DNA of 64,000 nucleotides, taken from Actomonas aquatica. GTDB lineage: Bacteria > Verrucomicrobiota > Verrucomicrobiia > Opitutales > Opitutaceae. Of the stretch, positions 20,547 through 29,650 are shown in pieces (the stretch's first letter is position 1; each line of letters begins with the position of its first letter). The translations under genes and the position numbers were made by a program. The stretch covers positions 6,010,001 to 6,074,000 of the forward strand of contig NZ_CP139781.1 in NCBI RefSeq assembly GCF_019679435.2, written 5' to 3'. The notes beneath the pieces were generated by a model. It was not told the DNA's origin. It saw only the letters and a list, made by a program, of their open reading frames with translations, and did not search any database.

Positions 20547-21830
20547 TTACACCAGCAGGAGGGCCGGGTTCTCGAGCAGCGACTTGAGCGCGCCGAGGAA
20601 CTCGGCTCCGACCGCTCCGTCGACCACGCGGTGATCGCAGGAGAGGGTGAGGTTCATGCGCTGGCCGATCACGATCTGCCCGTTGACGACCACCGGCTTT
20701 TCGACCGTGGTGCCGACCGCGAGGATGGCGGCGTTGGGCGGGTTGATGATGGCCTTGAAGGTGTTGATACCCATCATGCCGAGGTTGCTGACGCAGAAGG
20801 TGCCGCCGGTGAATTGTTTCGGCTGCAGCTTCTTGGTCTTGGCCGCCTTGGCGAGGGAGCGCACCTCGGTGCTGATGTCGAAGACCGACTTCTCATGGGC
20901 GTCGAACACGACCGGGGTGATGAGACCCTCGGGCATGGCGACGGCGAAGGAGACGTGGGCGCGGCTGTGATGACGCACCTGCTTGCCTTCCCAGGAGCAG
21001 TTGACCGTGGGGACCTTGCGCAGGGCTTCGGCGCTGGCCTTGAGGATGAGGTCGTTGACGGAGAGCTTCACGCCGTCTTCCGACAAACCGCTGTTGAGCT
21101 GGGAGCGCAGGGCGAGCAGCGGGGCGGCGTCGACCTCGATATCGAGGTAGAAGTGCGGGATCTGGGTCTTGGATTCCACCAGACGACGGGCGATGGTGCC
21201 GCGCATGTTGGTGACCGGGGTAAGCTTCTCTTCCTGGATCGGACCCTTGGAGCGGTAAGCGCCACCGGGGCCGCCGTTCTTCTCGGCTTCGAGGATATCC
21301 GCGCGGCGGATACGGCCACCGGTGCCGGTGCCCTTCACGCGGGAGAGGTCGATGCCCTTCTCGGCCGCGAGCTTGCGGGCGAGGGGAGAGATGCGAAGGC
21401 GCTGGCCACCCACGGACGGGGCGGCGGAGGAGCCGCTGCTGCCGCTGGAGGTTTCGGGTTCCGGCGTTGGCTCCGGGGCGGGCGCTTCGTCGGAAGACTC
21501 TTCGGCGGAATCGTCGTCGGACTTTTCCTCCGAGGCGTCGTCTTCCTTGGCCGCGGGCTTTTCCTTTTTGGCCGGGGCCTCGACGGTTTCGCCTTCGGCG
21601 CCGACGGCGCAGAGCGGTTCACCGATCTCCACCTGCGCGCCATCGGGCGCGAAGATCTTGAGCAGGGTGCCGTCGAAGAAGCACTCCAACTCCATGGTGG
21701 CTTTGTCGGTCTCGACCTCGGCGAGCATGTCGCCGGTGGCCACCTTGTCGCCCTCCTTCTTCAACCATTTGACCAGCGTGCCCACCGTCATGGTGTCGCT
21801 GAGTTTCGGCATTTCGATGATGTCTGCCAT
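20547..21830 (-). CDS. pdhC: Pyruvate dehydrogenase complex dihydrolipoyl acetyltransferase (E2)
   Basis: This 427-residue protein has one N-terminal lipoyl domain; the lipoylated lysine is in EVETDKATME. An Ala/Glu/Ser/Pro-rich linker comes next, then a peripheral-subunit-binding domain (RISPLARKLAAEKGIDLSRVKG). The catalytic acetyltransferase domain ends with CDHRVVDGAVGAEFL (His/Asp active-site pair). It forms the core of the complex that makes acetyl-CoA. It is the last of three co-directional genes; E3 (dihydrolipoamide dehydrogenase) is not in the window. Architecture alone cannot fully exclude another 2-oxoacid substrate. Confidence 0.93.
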   Translation of the reverse strand: MADIIEMPKLSDTMTVGTLVKWLKKEGDKVATGDMLAEVETDKATMELECFFDGTLLKIFAPDGAQVEIGEPLCAVGAEGETVEAPAKKEKPAAKEDDASEEKSDDDSAEESSDEAPAPEPTPEPETSSGSSGSSAAPSVGGQRLRISPLARKLAAEKGIDLSRVKGTGTGGRIRRADILEAEKNGGPGGAYRSKGPIQEEKLTPVTNMRGTIARRLVESKTQIPHFYLDIEVDAAPLLALRSQLNSGLSEDGVKLSVNDLILKASAEALRKVPTVNCSWEGKQVRHHSRAHVSFAVAMPEGLITPVVFDAHEKSVFDISTEVRSLAKAAKTKKLQPKQFTGGTFCVSNLGMMGINTFKAIINPPNAAILAVGTTVEKPVVVNGQIVIGQRMNLTLSCDHRVVDGAVGAEFLGALKSLLENPALLLV

Positions 21831-21877
21831 TTTCCGAATTATGTTCTGTGACGTGTCTGGTTGGGAGTGGGCCGGGC

Positions 21878-22861
21878 TCAGGACTTAACGGCCTGGAGGG
21901 CGGCGGTGTAAACGCGGTCGACGTTGGGCAGCTGCTCGACCTCGACGGGCGGGGAGTAGATGGCCGGGGCGTCGATGGTGGTGACGCGGATGATGGGCGC
22001 GTCGAGTTGGTCGAAGGCCTCTTCCTGGATCATGAAGCCGAGCTGGGTGCCGACGGAGGCGAAGGGCTTTTGCTCTTCGACGATGAGCACGCGGTGGGTC
22101 TTGGCGACCGACTTGAGCACGGTGTCGATGTCGAGCGGACGAATGGAGCGCAGGTCGACGACCTCGACGTTGATCTTCTCTTCCTTGGCCAGCTTTTCGG
22201 CGGCTTCGAGGGAGTGCAGCACGGAGCGGCCGTAGGTGACGATGGTGAGGTCGGTGCCTTCACGCTTCACGTCGGCCACGCCGAGCGGGATGAGCAGGTC
22301 TTTGTCTTCGGAGACTTCGCCCTTCAAGCCGTAGAGCATGGTGTTCTCGAGGAAGAAGACCGGGTCGTTGTCGCGGATGGCGCTCTTGAGCAGGCCCTTG
22401 GCGTCGGCCGGGGTGGCGGGCACGACGACCTTCACGCCCGGGTGATTGGCGAGCACGTTCTCCGGGGTGTGGGAGTGGGTGGCGCCCACGTTGGTGCCAC
22501 CGTTGGCGGGGCCGCGGATAACGATCGGGCAGTTGATGAGACCACCGGACATGTAACGCACGTTGGCGGCGTTGTTGAGGATCTGGTCGAAGGCGACGGA
22601 GTAGAAGGACCAGAACATCAGCTCCATGACGGGGCGGATGCCGAGCATCGAGGCGCCGATGCCGGTGCCGATGAAACCGGCTTCGGTGATCGGAGTGTCG
22701 ACGATGCGTTTGGGTCCAAACTTCTCGAGGAGGCCTTCGGAGACCTTGTAGGCGCCGTTGAACTGGGCGACTTCCTCACCCATGAGCACGACGTTTTCGT
22801 CGCGTTCGAGTTCTTCGGCCAGAGCGTGGCGAACGGCTTCGCGGTAAGTGATTTCAGGCAT
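21878..22861 (-). CDS. pdhB: Pyruvate dehydrogenase E1 component, beta subunit
   Basis: This 327-residue protein is typical of E1-beta. It contains the N-terminal motif TYREAVRHALAEELERDENVVLMGEEV, the thiamine-diphosphate-domain segment (FIGTGIGASMLGIRPVMELM) and the transketolase C-domain (VEVVDLRSIRPLD). It pairs with the alpha subunit encoded upstream (gap 20 bp) and transfers the acetyl unit to E2 encoded downstream (gap 47 bp). Confidence 0.94.
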   Translation of the reverse strand: MPEITYREAVRHALAEELERDENVVLMGEEVAQFNGAYKVSEGLLEKFGPKRIVDTPITEAGFIGTGIGASMLGIRPVMELMFWSFYSVAFDQILNNAANVRYMSGGLINCPIVIRGPANGGTNVGATHSHTPENVLANHPGVKVVVPATPADAKGLLKSAIRDNDPVFFLENTMLYGLKGEVSEDKDLLIPLGVADVKREGTDLTIVTYGRSVLHSLEAAEKLAKEEKINVEVVDLRSIRPLDIDTVLKSVAKTHRVLIVEEQKPFASVGTQLGFMIQEEAFDQLDAPIIRVTTIDAPAIYSPPVEVEQLPNVDRVYTAALQAVKS

Positions 22862-22881
22862 GATGGTGCGCGAAAAGAGGT

Positions 22882-23955
22882 TTAGCTGAAGAACAGGCGA
22901 CCCTTGGAGGTGCGTTGCTCGGGATGGTCGGTTTCCCAGTAGACGTCACGCTGGATGTCGGCCGGAGTCGGGAAGGGGCTTTCCTCGGCGAAGGTGGCGG
23001 CTTTTTCGGCCTCTTCGCGGGCTGCGGTGTCGATCTCCTTGATGAGGTCCTCGTTGAGCACGCCTTCGTCGGAGAGCTCGCGTTGGAAGACGGCGATGGG
23101 GTCCTTGTTCTTGCGATATTCGTCGATCTCGTCGCGGGTGCGGTAGGTCTTGTCGGGGTCGGCGACGGAGTGACCGCGATAGCGGTAGGTGTCGATTTCG
23201 ACGACGGAGGGCTTGGATTCGTTGCGAGCGAGCTCGAGGCAATCGTTCAAGCAGGCGCGCACTTCATACACGTCGTGACCGAGGCACTTGGCCCAGTGGA
23301 TGCCGTAACCGGCGGCGCGTTCTGCGAGGCCCGGACCGGCGGAAGAGCGGATCTGGGAGGTGCCCATCGAATAACGGTTGTTCTCGATGACAAAAACGCA
23401 GGGGAGGTCCCACAGGCCGGCGAGGTTCATGGCCTCGTGCACGGCACCTTGGTTGACGGCGCCGTCACCCATGAAGGCCATGGCGGAGCCCTTCTTGCCC
23501 TGGTATTTCACCCCGTAGGCGAGGCCGGTGCCGAGCGGGATCTGGCCGCCGACGATGCCGTGGCCGCCCCAGTAGTTCTTGTCGGGGGCGAAATAGTGCA
23601 TCGAGCCGCCCTTGCCCTTGGAGCAGCCGGTGACCTTGCCGTAGAGTTCGGCCATGAGCGGGCCGGTCTCCATGCCGACGGCGATGGCGTGGCCGTGGTC
23701 GCGGTAGGCGGTGATGACGTGGTCATGCTCGCCCATGAGGGAGCAGGCGCCGACCGCCACGGCTTCTTGGCCGATGTAGAGGTGCAGGAAGCCGCCGATC
23801 TTTTTGGATTGGTAGGCTCGCAGGCTGCGTTCCTCGAAACGGCGAATGCGCACCATCTTGCGATAGAGCTCGATTTTTTCGTCGGCCGAGAGCTGCGCAT
23901 TGATGGCAGCCTTGGCGGCGTCGGTGATCGTAGTGGTAGGTGTTTCTTTGCTCAC
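22882..23955 (-). CDS. pdhA: Pyruvate dehydrogenase E1 component, alpha subunit
   Basis: The 357-residue E1-alpha carries the ThDP-binding signature MGDGAVNQGAVHEAMNLA and the phosphorylation-loop region YRYRGHSVADPDKTYRTRDE. It decarboxylates pyruvate with the beta subunit. The frame is open upstream to 24093, but the extra N-terminus is low-complexity. GTG 23955 (MSKETPTTTITDAAK) gives a family-like length, though no clear ribosome site precedes it, so the start is uncertain. First gene of the pdhA-pdhB-pdhC operon. Confidence 0.9.
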   Translation of the reverse strand: MSKETPTTTITDAAKAAINAQLSADEKIELYRKMVRIRRFEERSLRAYQSKKIGGFLHLYIGQEAVAVGACSLMGEHDHVITAYRDHGHAIAVGMETGPLMAELYGKVTGCSKGKGGSMHYFAPDKNYWGGHGIVGGQIPLGTGLAYGVKYQGKKGSAMAFMGDGAVNQGAVHEAMNLAGLWDLPCVFVIENNRYSMGTSQIRSSAGPGLAERAAGYGIHWAKCLGHDVYEVRACLNDCLELARNESKPSVVEIDTYRYRGHSVADPDKTYRTRDEIDEYRKNKDPIAVFQRELSDEGVLNEDLIKEIDTAAREEAEKAATFAEESPFPTPADIQRDVYWETDHPEQRTSKGRLFFS

Positions 23956-24061
23956 AATTGCGGGTGAGTTGGATGATGAACGGGCGAGTCTTCGGTGGCC
24001 CCCAAGTGAGGCAAGTGAATTGTCCGAGGGGGGAGGGAGGTGTGGTGCGAGTGAGGTGAAC

Positions 24062-26671
24062 TCACGATTGGCTGGAGAAGCCAAACCGGTCACGAATGGC
24101 CAGTAATGTTTGCGTAAATGCCGACAGGTCCAGCGGCTTGGTCAGATATTCGTCCATTCCGGCGTCCAAACAGCGTTTGCGTTCATCCTGGCCGGCGTTG
24201 GCGGTAAGGGCGATGATGGGCACATGACGACCGGGCGGGCCGGCTTTTTCGGCGGCGCGGATGCGTTGGGTGGTCTCGATGCCGTCGAGTTCGGGCATCT
24301 TCAGGTCCATCAACACGAGGTCGAAGCCTTCCTCCTCCAGCTTTTCGAGCGCAAGCAGGCCGTTGAAGGCGAAGTGTGGGTGGTGACCAAGTTTCTGTAG
24401 CAGCATCTCGGCGAGCCGGCGATTCAGGCGATCGTCTTCGACCACCAGAATGCGCAGGCCGCGTGGGGGAGCCTGTTCGACGGCGCTGCCGTCTGCCGAC
24501 GAACCCGCGGGAGCGGCAGCGGAGGTGGCGCGAAAGCTGGCCGAGAACGCCGACCCCGTGCCGGGCAGGCTGGAGACGGTGATGGTGCCGCCCATAAGCT
24601 CACAGAGGCGGCGGGAGAGGGCGAGGCCGAGGCCGGTGCCGCCGAAGCGGCGCGAGATGGTGGCATCGGCCTGGGCAAAAGGATGGAAGAGCCGACTGAT
24701 GTGGCGTGGATCGATGCCGATGCCGGTGTCGAGCACCTCGAGGCGCAGCAGCCAACTTTGACCGGCAGCGCGGCGGGGACCGGAGGTGAGCGGTTTGCCG
24801 CTGACGCGGACCTCGACGCTGCCGTGCACCGTGAATTTGACCGCGTTGGAGACGAGGTTGGAAATCACCTGACGCAGGCGCGTGCGGTCGAGTTCCAAGT
24901 AACTGGGCAGGTCGGGGTCGACGCTGGAGCGGAGGCGCAACTGCTTGGTCGTGGCCGCTTCCTCGAAGAGTTGCACGCTCTCGCGCACGAGCGGCTCGAG
25001 GGCGGTGACCTGCGGATCCAACGCGATGACACCGGCTTCGATGCGGGAGAGGTCGAGCAGGTCGTTGACGAGTTCGAGCAGGAGTCCGCCGCTGGAAGAG
25101 ATGGCCTGGACGCACTCGGCTTGCTTGGGGCTGAGCTCGGTGCCTTCGAGCACGCGGGTGAATCCCAGCATCGCGTGCATGGGCGTGCGAATCTCGTGAC
25201 TGATATTAGCGAGAAACGCGTCCTTGGCCTGAGTGCGGGCGTTGGCTTGGTCGCGGGCGGCGGTGAGGGCGAGCACGCGGGAGCGCTCCTGATCGATGTC
25301 GCCCACGGTGCCGACGAGGCGGACCGGGCGGTTGCGGGCATCGCGTTGCAGGACACGGCCGCGGGTCTGGAACCATTTCCATTCGCCGGTGCGCAGGCGC
25401 ATGCGGGCATCCACGCAGAAAACGTCGGAACGGTTGCGCAGGATGTCGCGCAGAATCTCGCGGGCGTGCGGACGGTCCTCCGGGTGGAGGTGACGCCAGA
25501 CCCGCGGCCAATGCAGGCGGCCGGGGCGCACGATGTGCCGCAGCTGTTTGCGCAACTCCTGGTTCATGGCGGGGTGCACCGTGCCGTTCTCCCAGCGATA
25601 CACGCCGACCGAGCCGAGGTCGGTGGCGAGGCGGTAACTCTCCTCGCTGGCGCGCAGGTCCTGGGTGCGATCGGCCACGATCTGCTCCAGCTCGTTTTGC
25701 TGGCGGCGCAAGCGACGCAGGGTCAGGCCGGCGAAGTGCGCCGGCACGCCGAGGCAGAGTGCGGCTGCGGCCATTTCCACCAGGTTGGTGAGGGGAGTCT
25801 GTTGCGGGGAGGCAAACATGCCTTCGCCGAAGGACGTCTCCAGCAAACCGTAGAGGATGAAGACAAAGAGACCCAGGCCGAGACCGCGAACACCGCAGAT
25901 CACGCTCGCGGCGAGTGCGTAAGGGATGGCGAGGTAGAGTCCGACCAGCGACAGGTGGAAACCCAGGATCGCGATCGCCAGCGCGAGGCCGAGGTTGGCG
26001 AGATTGGTGGACCAACGGAGGCTGAGCGGGGCGGGTGGCAGTGGCTCCCAACGGCCTAGAGCGATCGGTGCCACGAGGAAAACGCCCAGCGAGGAGGAGA
26101 ACGTGATGCTGGAGATCCGTTGCACCACATCAACCAAGGTCGCTCCCGGGAGGTGGCCGGTGCTCACGATCACCGTCGGAATCACCCACGCCGTGAGCAG
26201 CGACGGCAGGAAAGCTACGCCGAAGACGAAACGCAGAAAATCAAACGGCTCCTCAAACGGTTCCTGTTTGACCCAGCGATTCCAAATCCACGCGCCCAGT
26301 GCGGGGCCGGCGGTATTGGCGGCGGCCATGATAAGACTCAGCGGCCGCCAGCCGAGGAAGTCGTAGTTGTTGGCGAGCGCGATCACCGCCCAGTGCGCGA
26401 GGAAGAGCGTCGGCACGCCGCCCAGACCGATCCGACCGCGGAGGGCAACCACCGCGATACCGGCCGGCAGCCAGACCACGGTGACGTTGGTGGGCGGCAG
26501 CGAAATGAGCCGCATGGCAATGAAGGCCGAGGCAATAACCCCGGCAAACAGCAGCAGATGCAGCCCGACGCCTACGGCCACGTTGCGCCAATTCGGCGGC
26601 GGCAGGCCGTTCCGAGCGGGCGACTGAGTTGTGGTCTGGGACGTTGGTTCGGCAAAAACAGCGCCGGGCAT
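24062..26671 (-). CDS. MASE1-type membrane hybrid sensor histidine kinase
   Basis: This ~869-residue protein starts at ATG 26671. Eight or so membrane helices form a MASE1-like sensory region (residues ~30-310). A PAS-like domain is followed by a histidine kinase core with the phospho-acceptor His492 in NISHEIRTPMHAML, the N box LVSNAVKFT and the G boxes GIGIDP and GGTGLGLALS. A C-terminal receiver domain has phospho-acceptor Asp789 in VLMDLKMPELDG. It would relay phosphate to an unknown response regulator or HPt protein; none is adjacent. The ligand of MASE1 domains is generally unknown. Confidence 0.88.
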   Translation of the reverse strand: MPGAVFAEPTSQTTTQSPARNGLPPPNWRNVAVGVGLHLLLFAGVIASAFIAMRLISLPPTNVTVVWLPAGIAVVALRGRIGLGGVPTLFLAHWAVIALANNYDFLGWRPLSLIMAAANTAGPALGAWIWNRWVKQEPFEEPFDFLRFVFGVAFLPSLLTAWVIPTVIVSTGHLPGATLVDVVQRISSITFSSSLGVFLVAPIALGRWEPLPPAPLSLRWSTNLANLGLALAIAILGFHLSLVGLYLAIPYALAASVICGVRGLGLGLFVFILYGLLETSFGEGMFASPQQTPLTNLVEMAAAALCLGVPAHFAGLTLRRLRRQQNELEQIVADRTQDLRASEESYRLATDLGSVGVYRWENGTVHPAMNQELRKQLRHIVRPGRLHWPRVWRHLHPEDRPHAREILRDILRNRSDVFCVDARMRLRTGEWKWFQTRGRVLQRDARNRPVRLVGTVGDIDQERSRVLALTAARDQANARTQAKDAFLANISHEIRTPMHAMLGFTRVLEGTELSPKQAECVQAISSSGGLLLELVNDLLDLSRIEAGVIALDPQVTALEPLVRESVQLFEEAATTKQLRLRSSVDPDLPSYLELDRTRLRQVISNLVSNAVKFTVHGSVEVRVSGKPLTSGPRRAAGQSWLLRLEVLDTGIGIDPRHISRLFHPFAQADATISRRFGGTGLGLALSRRLCELMGGTITVSSLPGTGSAFSASFRATSAAAPAGSSADGSAVEQAPPRGLRILVVEDDRLNRRLAEMLLQKLGHHPHFAFNGLLALEKLEEEGFDLVLMDLKMPELDGIETTQRIRAAEKAGPPGRHVPIIALTANAGQDERKRCLDAGMDEYLTKPLDLSAFTQTLLAIRDRFGFSSQS

Positions 26672-26765
26672 AGGAGGGCCCGACCGTGGGAGCGCGAACC
26701 GGCGCTGTCCATCACCGCTTGCGCCCCGCGACAAAACTCCGCCGGATTTTGGGACCAGCGGCGGG

Positions 26766-27293
26766 TTACGCGCCGGACAACGTCTGCTCGATCGTGATGT
26801 GCAGGTCGTGTCCCGGATCGCAGTCGGCGCGCATGGCGACGAAGCCGCTGTGGTGCTGATCAAAAATCGGCCACAGGGCGGTGCGATCGGTATCGGGCAG
26901 GGGCAGCTCATCGATGGCGGTGCGACTGAAGAAACCAAAATGTCCCTCGTCCATGGCGGGTGGCAGCGCGGCGATGGGGCGGCGGCAGTGGAAGAGGAAC
27001 AGCAGCCAGTGGGATTGGCCCTCATAGGCTTTTTCGGCGATCATGCCGAACAGGTGCAGGTCGCTCACCGCGATCACGTGGTCGGTTTCCTCCCGGGTCT
27101 CGCGCACGGCACATTCGAAGGGCGATTCGCCGATCGCCGTTTCCAACTTGCCGCCGATGGGCGTCCACCGCCCGAGGTTGGGCGACTTGGCGCGATGGAG
27201 GAGCAATTGCTCCCCGGCCTCGTTTTCGATGAAGACCAACACGGCGATTTTGTAGCCGAGGGGAGTGGCGGGAGCGGAAGCGGAGGCAGTCAT
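26766..27293 (-). CDS. NUDIX hydrolase
   Basis: This 175-residue protein has the Nudix box in GGKLETAIGESPFECAVRET continuing REETD, which supplies the metal-binding REx2EE core with a slightly altered spacing before it. NUDIX enzymes cleave nucleoside-diphosphate-linked compounds such as oxidised nucleotides. The substrate cannot be predicted. It is divergent from the pilus-like operon and 94 bp upstream of the MASE1 kinase on the same strand. Confidence 0.87.
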   Translation of the reverse strand: MTASASAPATPLGYKIAVLVFIENEAGEQLLLHRAKSPNLGRWTPIGGKLETAIGESPFECAVRETREETDHVIAVSDLHLFGMIAEKAYEGQSHWLLFLFHCRRPIAALPPAMDEGHFGFFSRTAIDELPLPDTDRTALWPIFDQHHSGFVAMRADCDPGHDLHITIEQTLSGA

Positions 27294-27368
27294 TCGTAAA
27301 ACGCTGGTGTCAGACCGGTTTTGAACGTGACGCCCGTCGGAGCCTCCTCAATGACTTTTTGCCCAACG

Positions 27369-27989
27369 ATGACAAACGGGCGTGCTCTTCCCTACCTACT
27401 GTTTTTTGGCCTCTTGTCGGCCGCGAGTGGGGCCCTGCGAGCCGCCGAGGTCGAGGTGGCGCAGGTGCGTTTTGCCGAACAACGGGACGCGGCGGGACAG
27501 GTCTGGTGGGGCGCGGCAGTGGACCTCGAAGTGGACGCCACCGGGGGCGGGGCGGCCGGACGATTTACGGGAGAAGTCGCCGTGGAGCTGCAGTGGGGCG
27601 TCGAGCGGGCGGAGGCACCAAATGGCGTGGCCCTCTACCGGGCGCGGTCGCGCACCGCGGCGCTGGAGGAGGGACGGGCACGTTTCCGGTTTTATCTACC
27701 GCCGACACTCGTGCGGCGCGATCAGGTCGAACGGGCACCGCGGTTTTGGGCGGTGCAGGTGACGGTGGAGGGCGAAGTGCTGGCGGATTCGCGCCGCTCA
27801 GTCGGCGAGGGGATCAGTAGTCCGGAGGCCCTGGCTAATTTTCGCCGCGGGGTCGCTCAACAGGCGGAGGCGAACGACGGTGTGTTGTTGCCGTGGTATC
27901 TCACCCCGTTCTTGAGCGAGGGGCGCGGGGAGGTCGTAACGCCGGTGCCGATGCGATCTGAAAACATTGCGCCGCTGGCGGCTCCGTAG
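27369..27989 (+). CDS. Amuc_1102-like pilus-operon protein (exported)
   Basis: This ~206-residue exported protein starts at ATG 27369 (MTNGRALPYLLFF) with a signal peptide ending near LRAAEVE. The mature part is beta-rich and acidic, with no catalytic motif. Position is the main evidence: it is the first gene of a five-gene block that ends in a secretin and matches the order Amuc_1102-1101-1100-1099-1098 described for Akkermansia muciniphila. The similarity to Amuc_1102 itself is inferred from context and size. Confidence 0.65.
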   Translation: MTNGRALPYLLFFGLLSAASGALRAAEVEVAQVRFAEQRDAAGQVWWGAAVDLEVDATGGGAAGRFTGEVAVELQWGVERAEAPNGVALYRARSRTAALEEGRARFRFYLPPTLVRRDQVERAPRFWAVQVTVEGEVLADSRRSVGEGISSPEALANFRRGVAQQAEANDGVLLPWYLTPFLSEGRGEVVTPVPMRSENIAPLAAP

Positions 27990-28018
27990 GCGCGTTCTTT
28001 GCTCTGGCCCACCGCTCC

Positions 28019-29650
28019 ATGACGCTTCGACTTCGATCCTCCTCTGCGCGACCCCTGCGGGTCATCGAGGTGGGCGTGGCGCATCTGGCCGCGGGCGAAG
28101 TGACGACGGGGGCGGGAGGTGGGCTCAGCGTGCGGCGCAGTTTTGAGCGCACTTGGACGGCGGCGGAGGGCGAACCGGGGCCGGAACTCGACGAGGCGCT
28201 GAGCGCATTGAGGGAACATTGGGGGCGCGGCGGGCCGATGCAGGTGGTGATCCCGCCGCATCTGGTGTTGACCAAGGTCCTGCAGGTGCCGGCGACGGCG
28301 ACTGCGCAGCGCGACCGTATCATCGCCTTTGAGGCGCGGCAGGCGATTCCGTTTCCGTTGGAGGACGTGGTGTGGGATTACACGCTGCTGGCCGACACGG
28401 GGGAGCAGTTGGAGGTGCTGTTGGCGGCGGCCAAATTGGATGCCTTGGAGGCGCTGCTGCGACGGGTGGTGGCGGCGGGTTGGGAGCCGGAAACGGTGAT
28501 CCCGGCCAGTGTGGCGCTGGCCCTGGGTTGGCGCGCGGCCCCGTCGGCGACCGAACCGGCGCTCGTGCTGGGCGTGGGGGCGCGCTCGACGCAACTTTTA
28601 CTCGTCAGTGGAGCAGACGTGCACCTGCGCACCTTGGCCTGGGGCGGCAATCAAGTGAGCCGCCTCATCGCCGAATCCCTCGGGCAATCGGCTGCGGAGG
28701 CGGAGCGGCTCAAGCTGCAGCTCTGGGGCGGGGTGGTCGAGTTGCCGGAAGCGTCGCCGGCGGCGCAGGCCGTGGCGGGGGCGCTGCGGCAATTTGGTCA
28801 GCGTTTGGGCGGCGAGGTGCGCCGGTCGCTGCTCGTGCAGCAGCGCCGCGGGAGCGCGGCCGAGGCGCCGCAACGGGTATGGCTCACCGGCGCCGCCTCG
28901 CAGGCACCGGGTTGGGCGACGAGTTTGGGCGAAACCCTGGCCCTGCCAGTGGCACCGTGGACGGCGGGCGAAGCCGGCGAAGACCTGGCGACACGCGCCG
29001 AGTGGTGGGGGGCGGTGCGGCTCCTGGCAGGCGCAGGTGCGGAGGCGGGCAGCGGCATAAACCTTCTACCGCCGGCGATGGCGGCGACGCGACGAGCGAA
29101 GCGGCGGCAGCCCCGTTGGTGGGCGGCGGCGGCCTTACTGGTGCTCGCGGTCGCGTTGCCGGGTCTGCATTACCACCGACTGGCCTCGGCGCGCACCGCG
29201 GCGGCGGCGGACTTGCGCCAGCGCCTCACGCCGCATCAAGTGTGGCAGACGCAGATTCAGGACGACGTGGTCGCGGTGGAGCGTCTGGAGCAGCAGGTCG
29301 CGGGGATGCAGCACCTGCTCGATGCGCAGGGCGCGTGGACGACGTTTTTGGCCGATCTGGAAACGCGGGTGGCGACACTCGACGACGCGTGGGTGGAGCG
29401 CCTGCAGCGCTTGCCGACGGACGCGCCGGATGCGCCGGAGCGGCTGCGCCTCACCGGGCGCTTGCTCGACCGGGAGAACCCGTTGTCACGAGTGAGTCCG
29501 AAGACCTACGAACGTGCGACCCATTTGCTGCAGACGCTGGTCGAGTCGCCGGCGGTGCAGGCGGTCGAAGGAGAACGTTTTGAGGCGTCGGATCCCGGCA
29601 TCCTGCGCTTTGATTTCACCTTGGTCCTCAACCCGGGAGTCGGCTTGTGA
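28019..29650 (+). CDS. PilM-PilN fusion-like protein (Amuc_1101-like)
   Basis: This 543-residue protein joins two pilus-assembly modules. Residues ~1-340 form an actin-like ATPase of PilM type (VIPPHLVLTKVLQVPAT, FEARQAIPFPLEDVVWDY, LGVGARSTQLLLVSG). Residues ~347-543 look like PilN: the hallmark INLLPP is at 347-352, a basic stretch leads into one membrane helix (~366-386), and a coiled-coil periplasmic domain follows. In type IV pilus and type II secretion systems PilM binds the cytosolic tail of PilN, so the fusion would make the complex covalent. The stop overlaps the next start by 4 bp. Confidence 0.85.
   Translation: MTLRLRSSSARPLRVIEVGVAHLAAGEVTTGAGGGLSVRRSFERTWTAAEGEPGPELDEALSALREHWGRGGPMQVVIPPHLVLTKVLQVPATATAQRDRIIAFEARQAIPFPLEDVVWDYTLLADTGEQLEVLLAAAKLDALEALLRRVVAAGWEPETVIPASVALALGWRAAPSATEPALVLGVGARSTQLLLVSGADVHLRTLAWGGNQVSRLIAESLGQSAAEAERLKLQLWGGVVELPEASPAAQAVAGALRQFGQRLGGEVRRSLLVQQRRGSAAEAPQRVWLTGAASQAPGWATSLGETLALPVAPWTAGEAGEDLATRAEWWGAVRLLAGAGAEAGSGINLLPPAMAATRRAKRRQPRWWAAAALLVLAVALPGLHYHRLASARTAAAADLRQRLTPHQVWQTQIQDDVVAVERLEQQVAGMQHLLDAQGAWTTFLADLETRVATLDDAWVERLQRLPTDAPDAPERLRLTGRLLDRENPLSRVSPKTYERATHLLQTLVESPAVQAVEGERFEASDPGILRFDFTLVLNPGVGL

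Noticed and set aside
20523..21851. 442-residue open frame on the plus strand
   Set aside because: Antisense to the E2 gene, with Gly/Glu/Asp-rich shadow composition.
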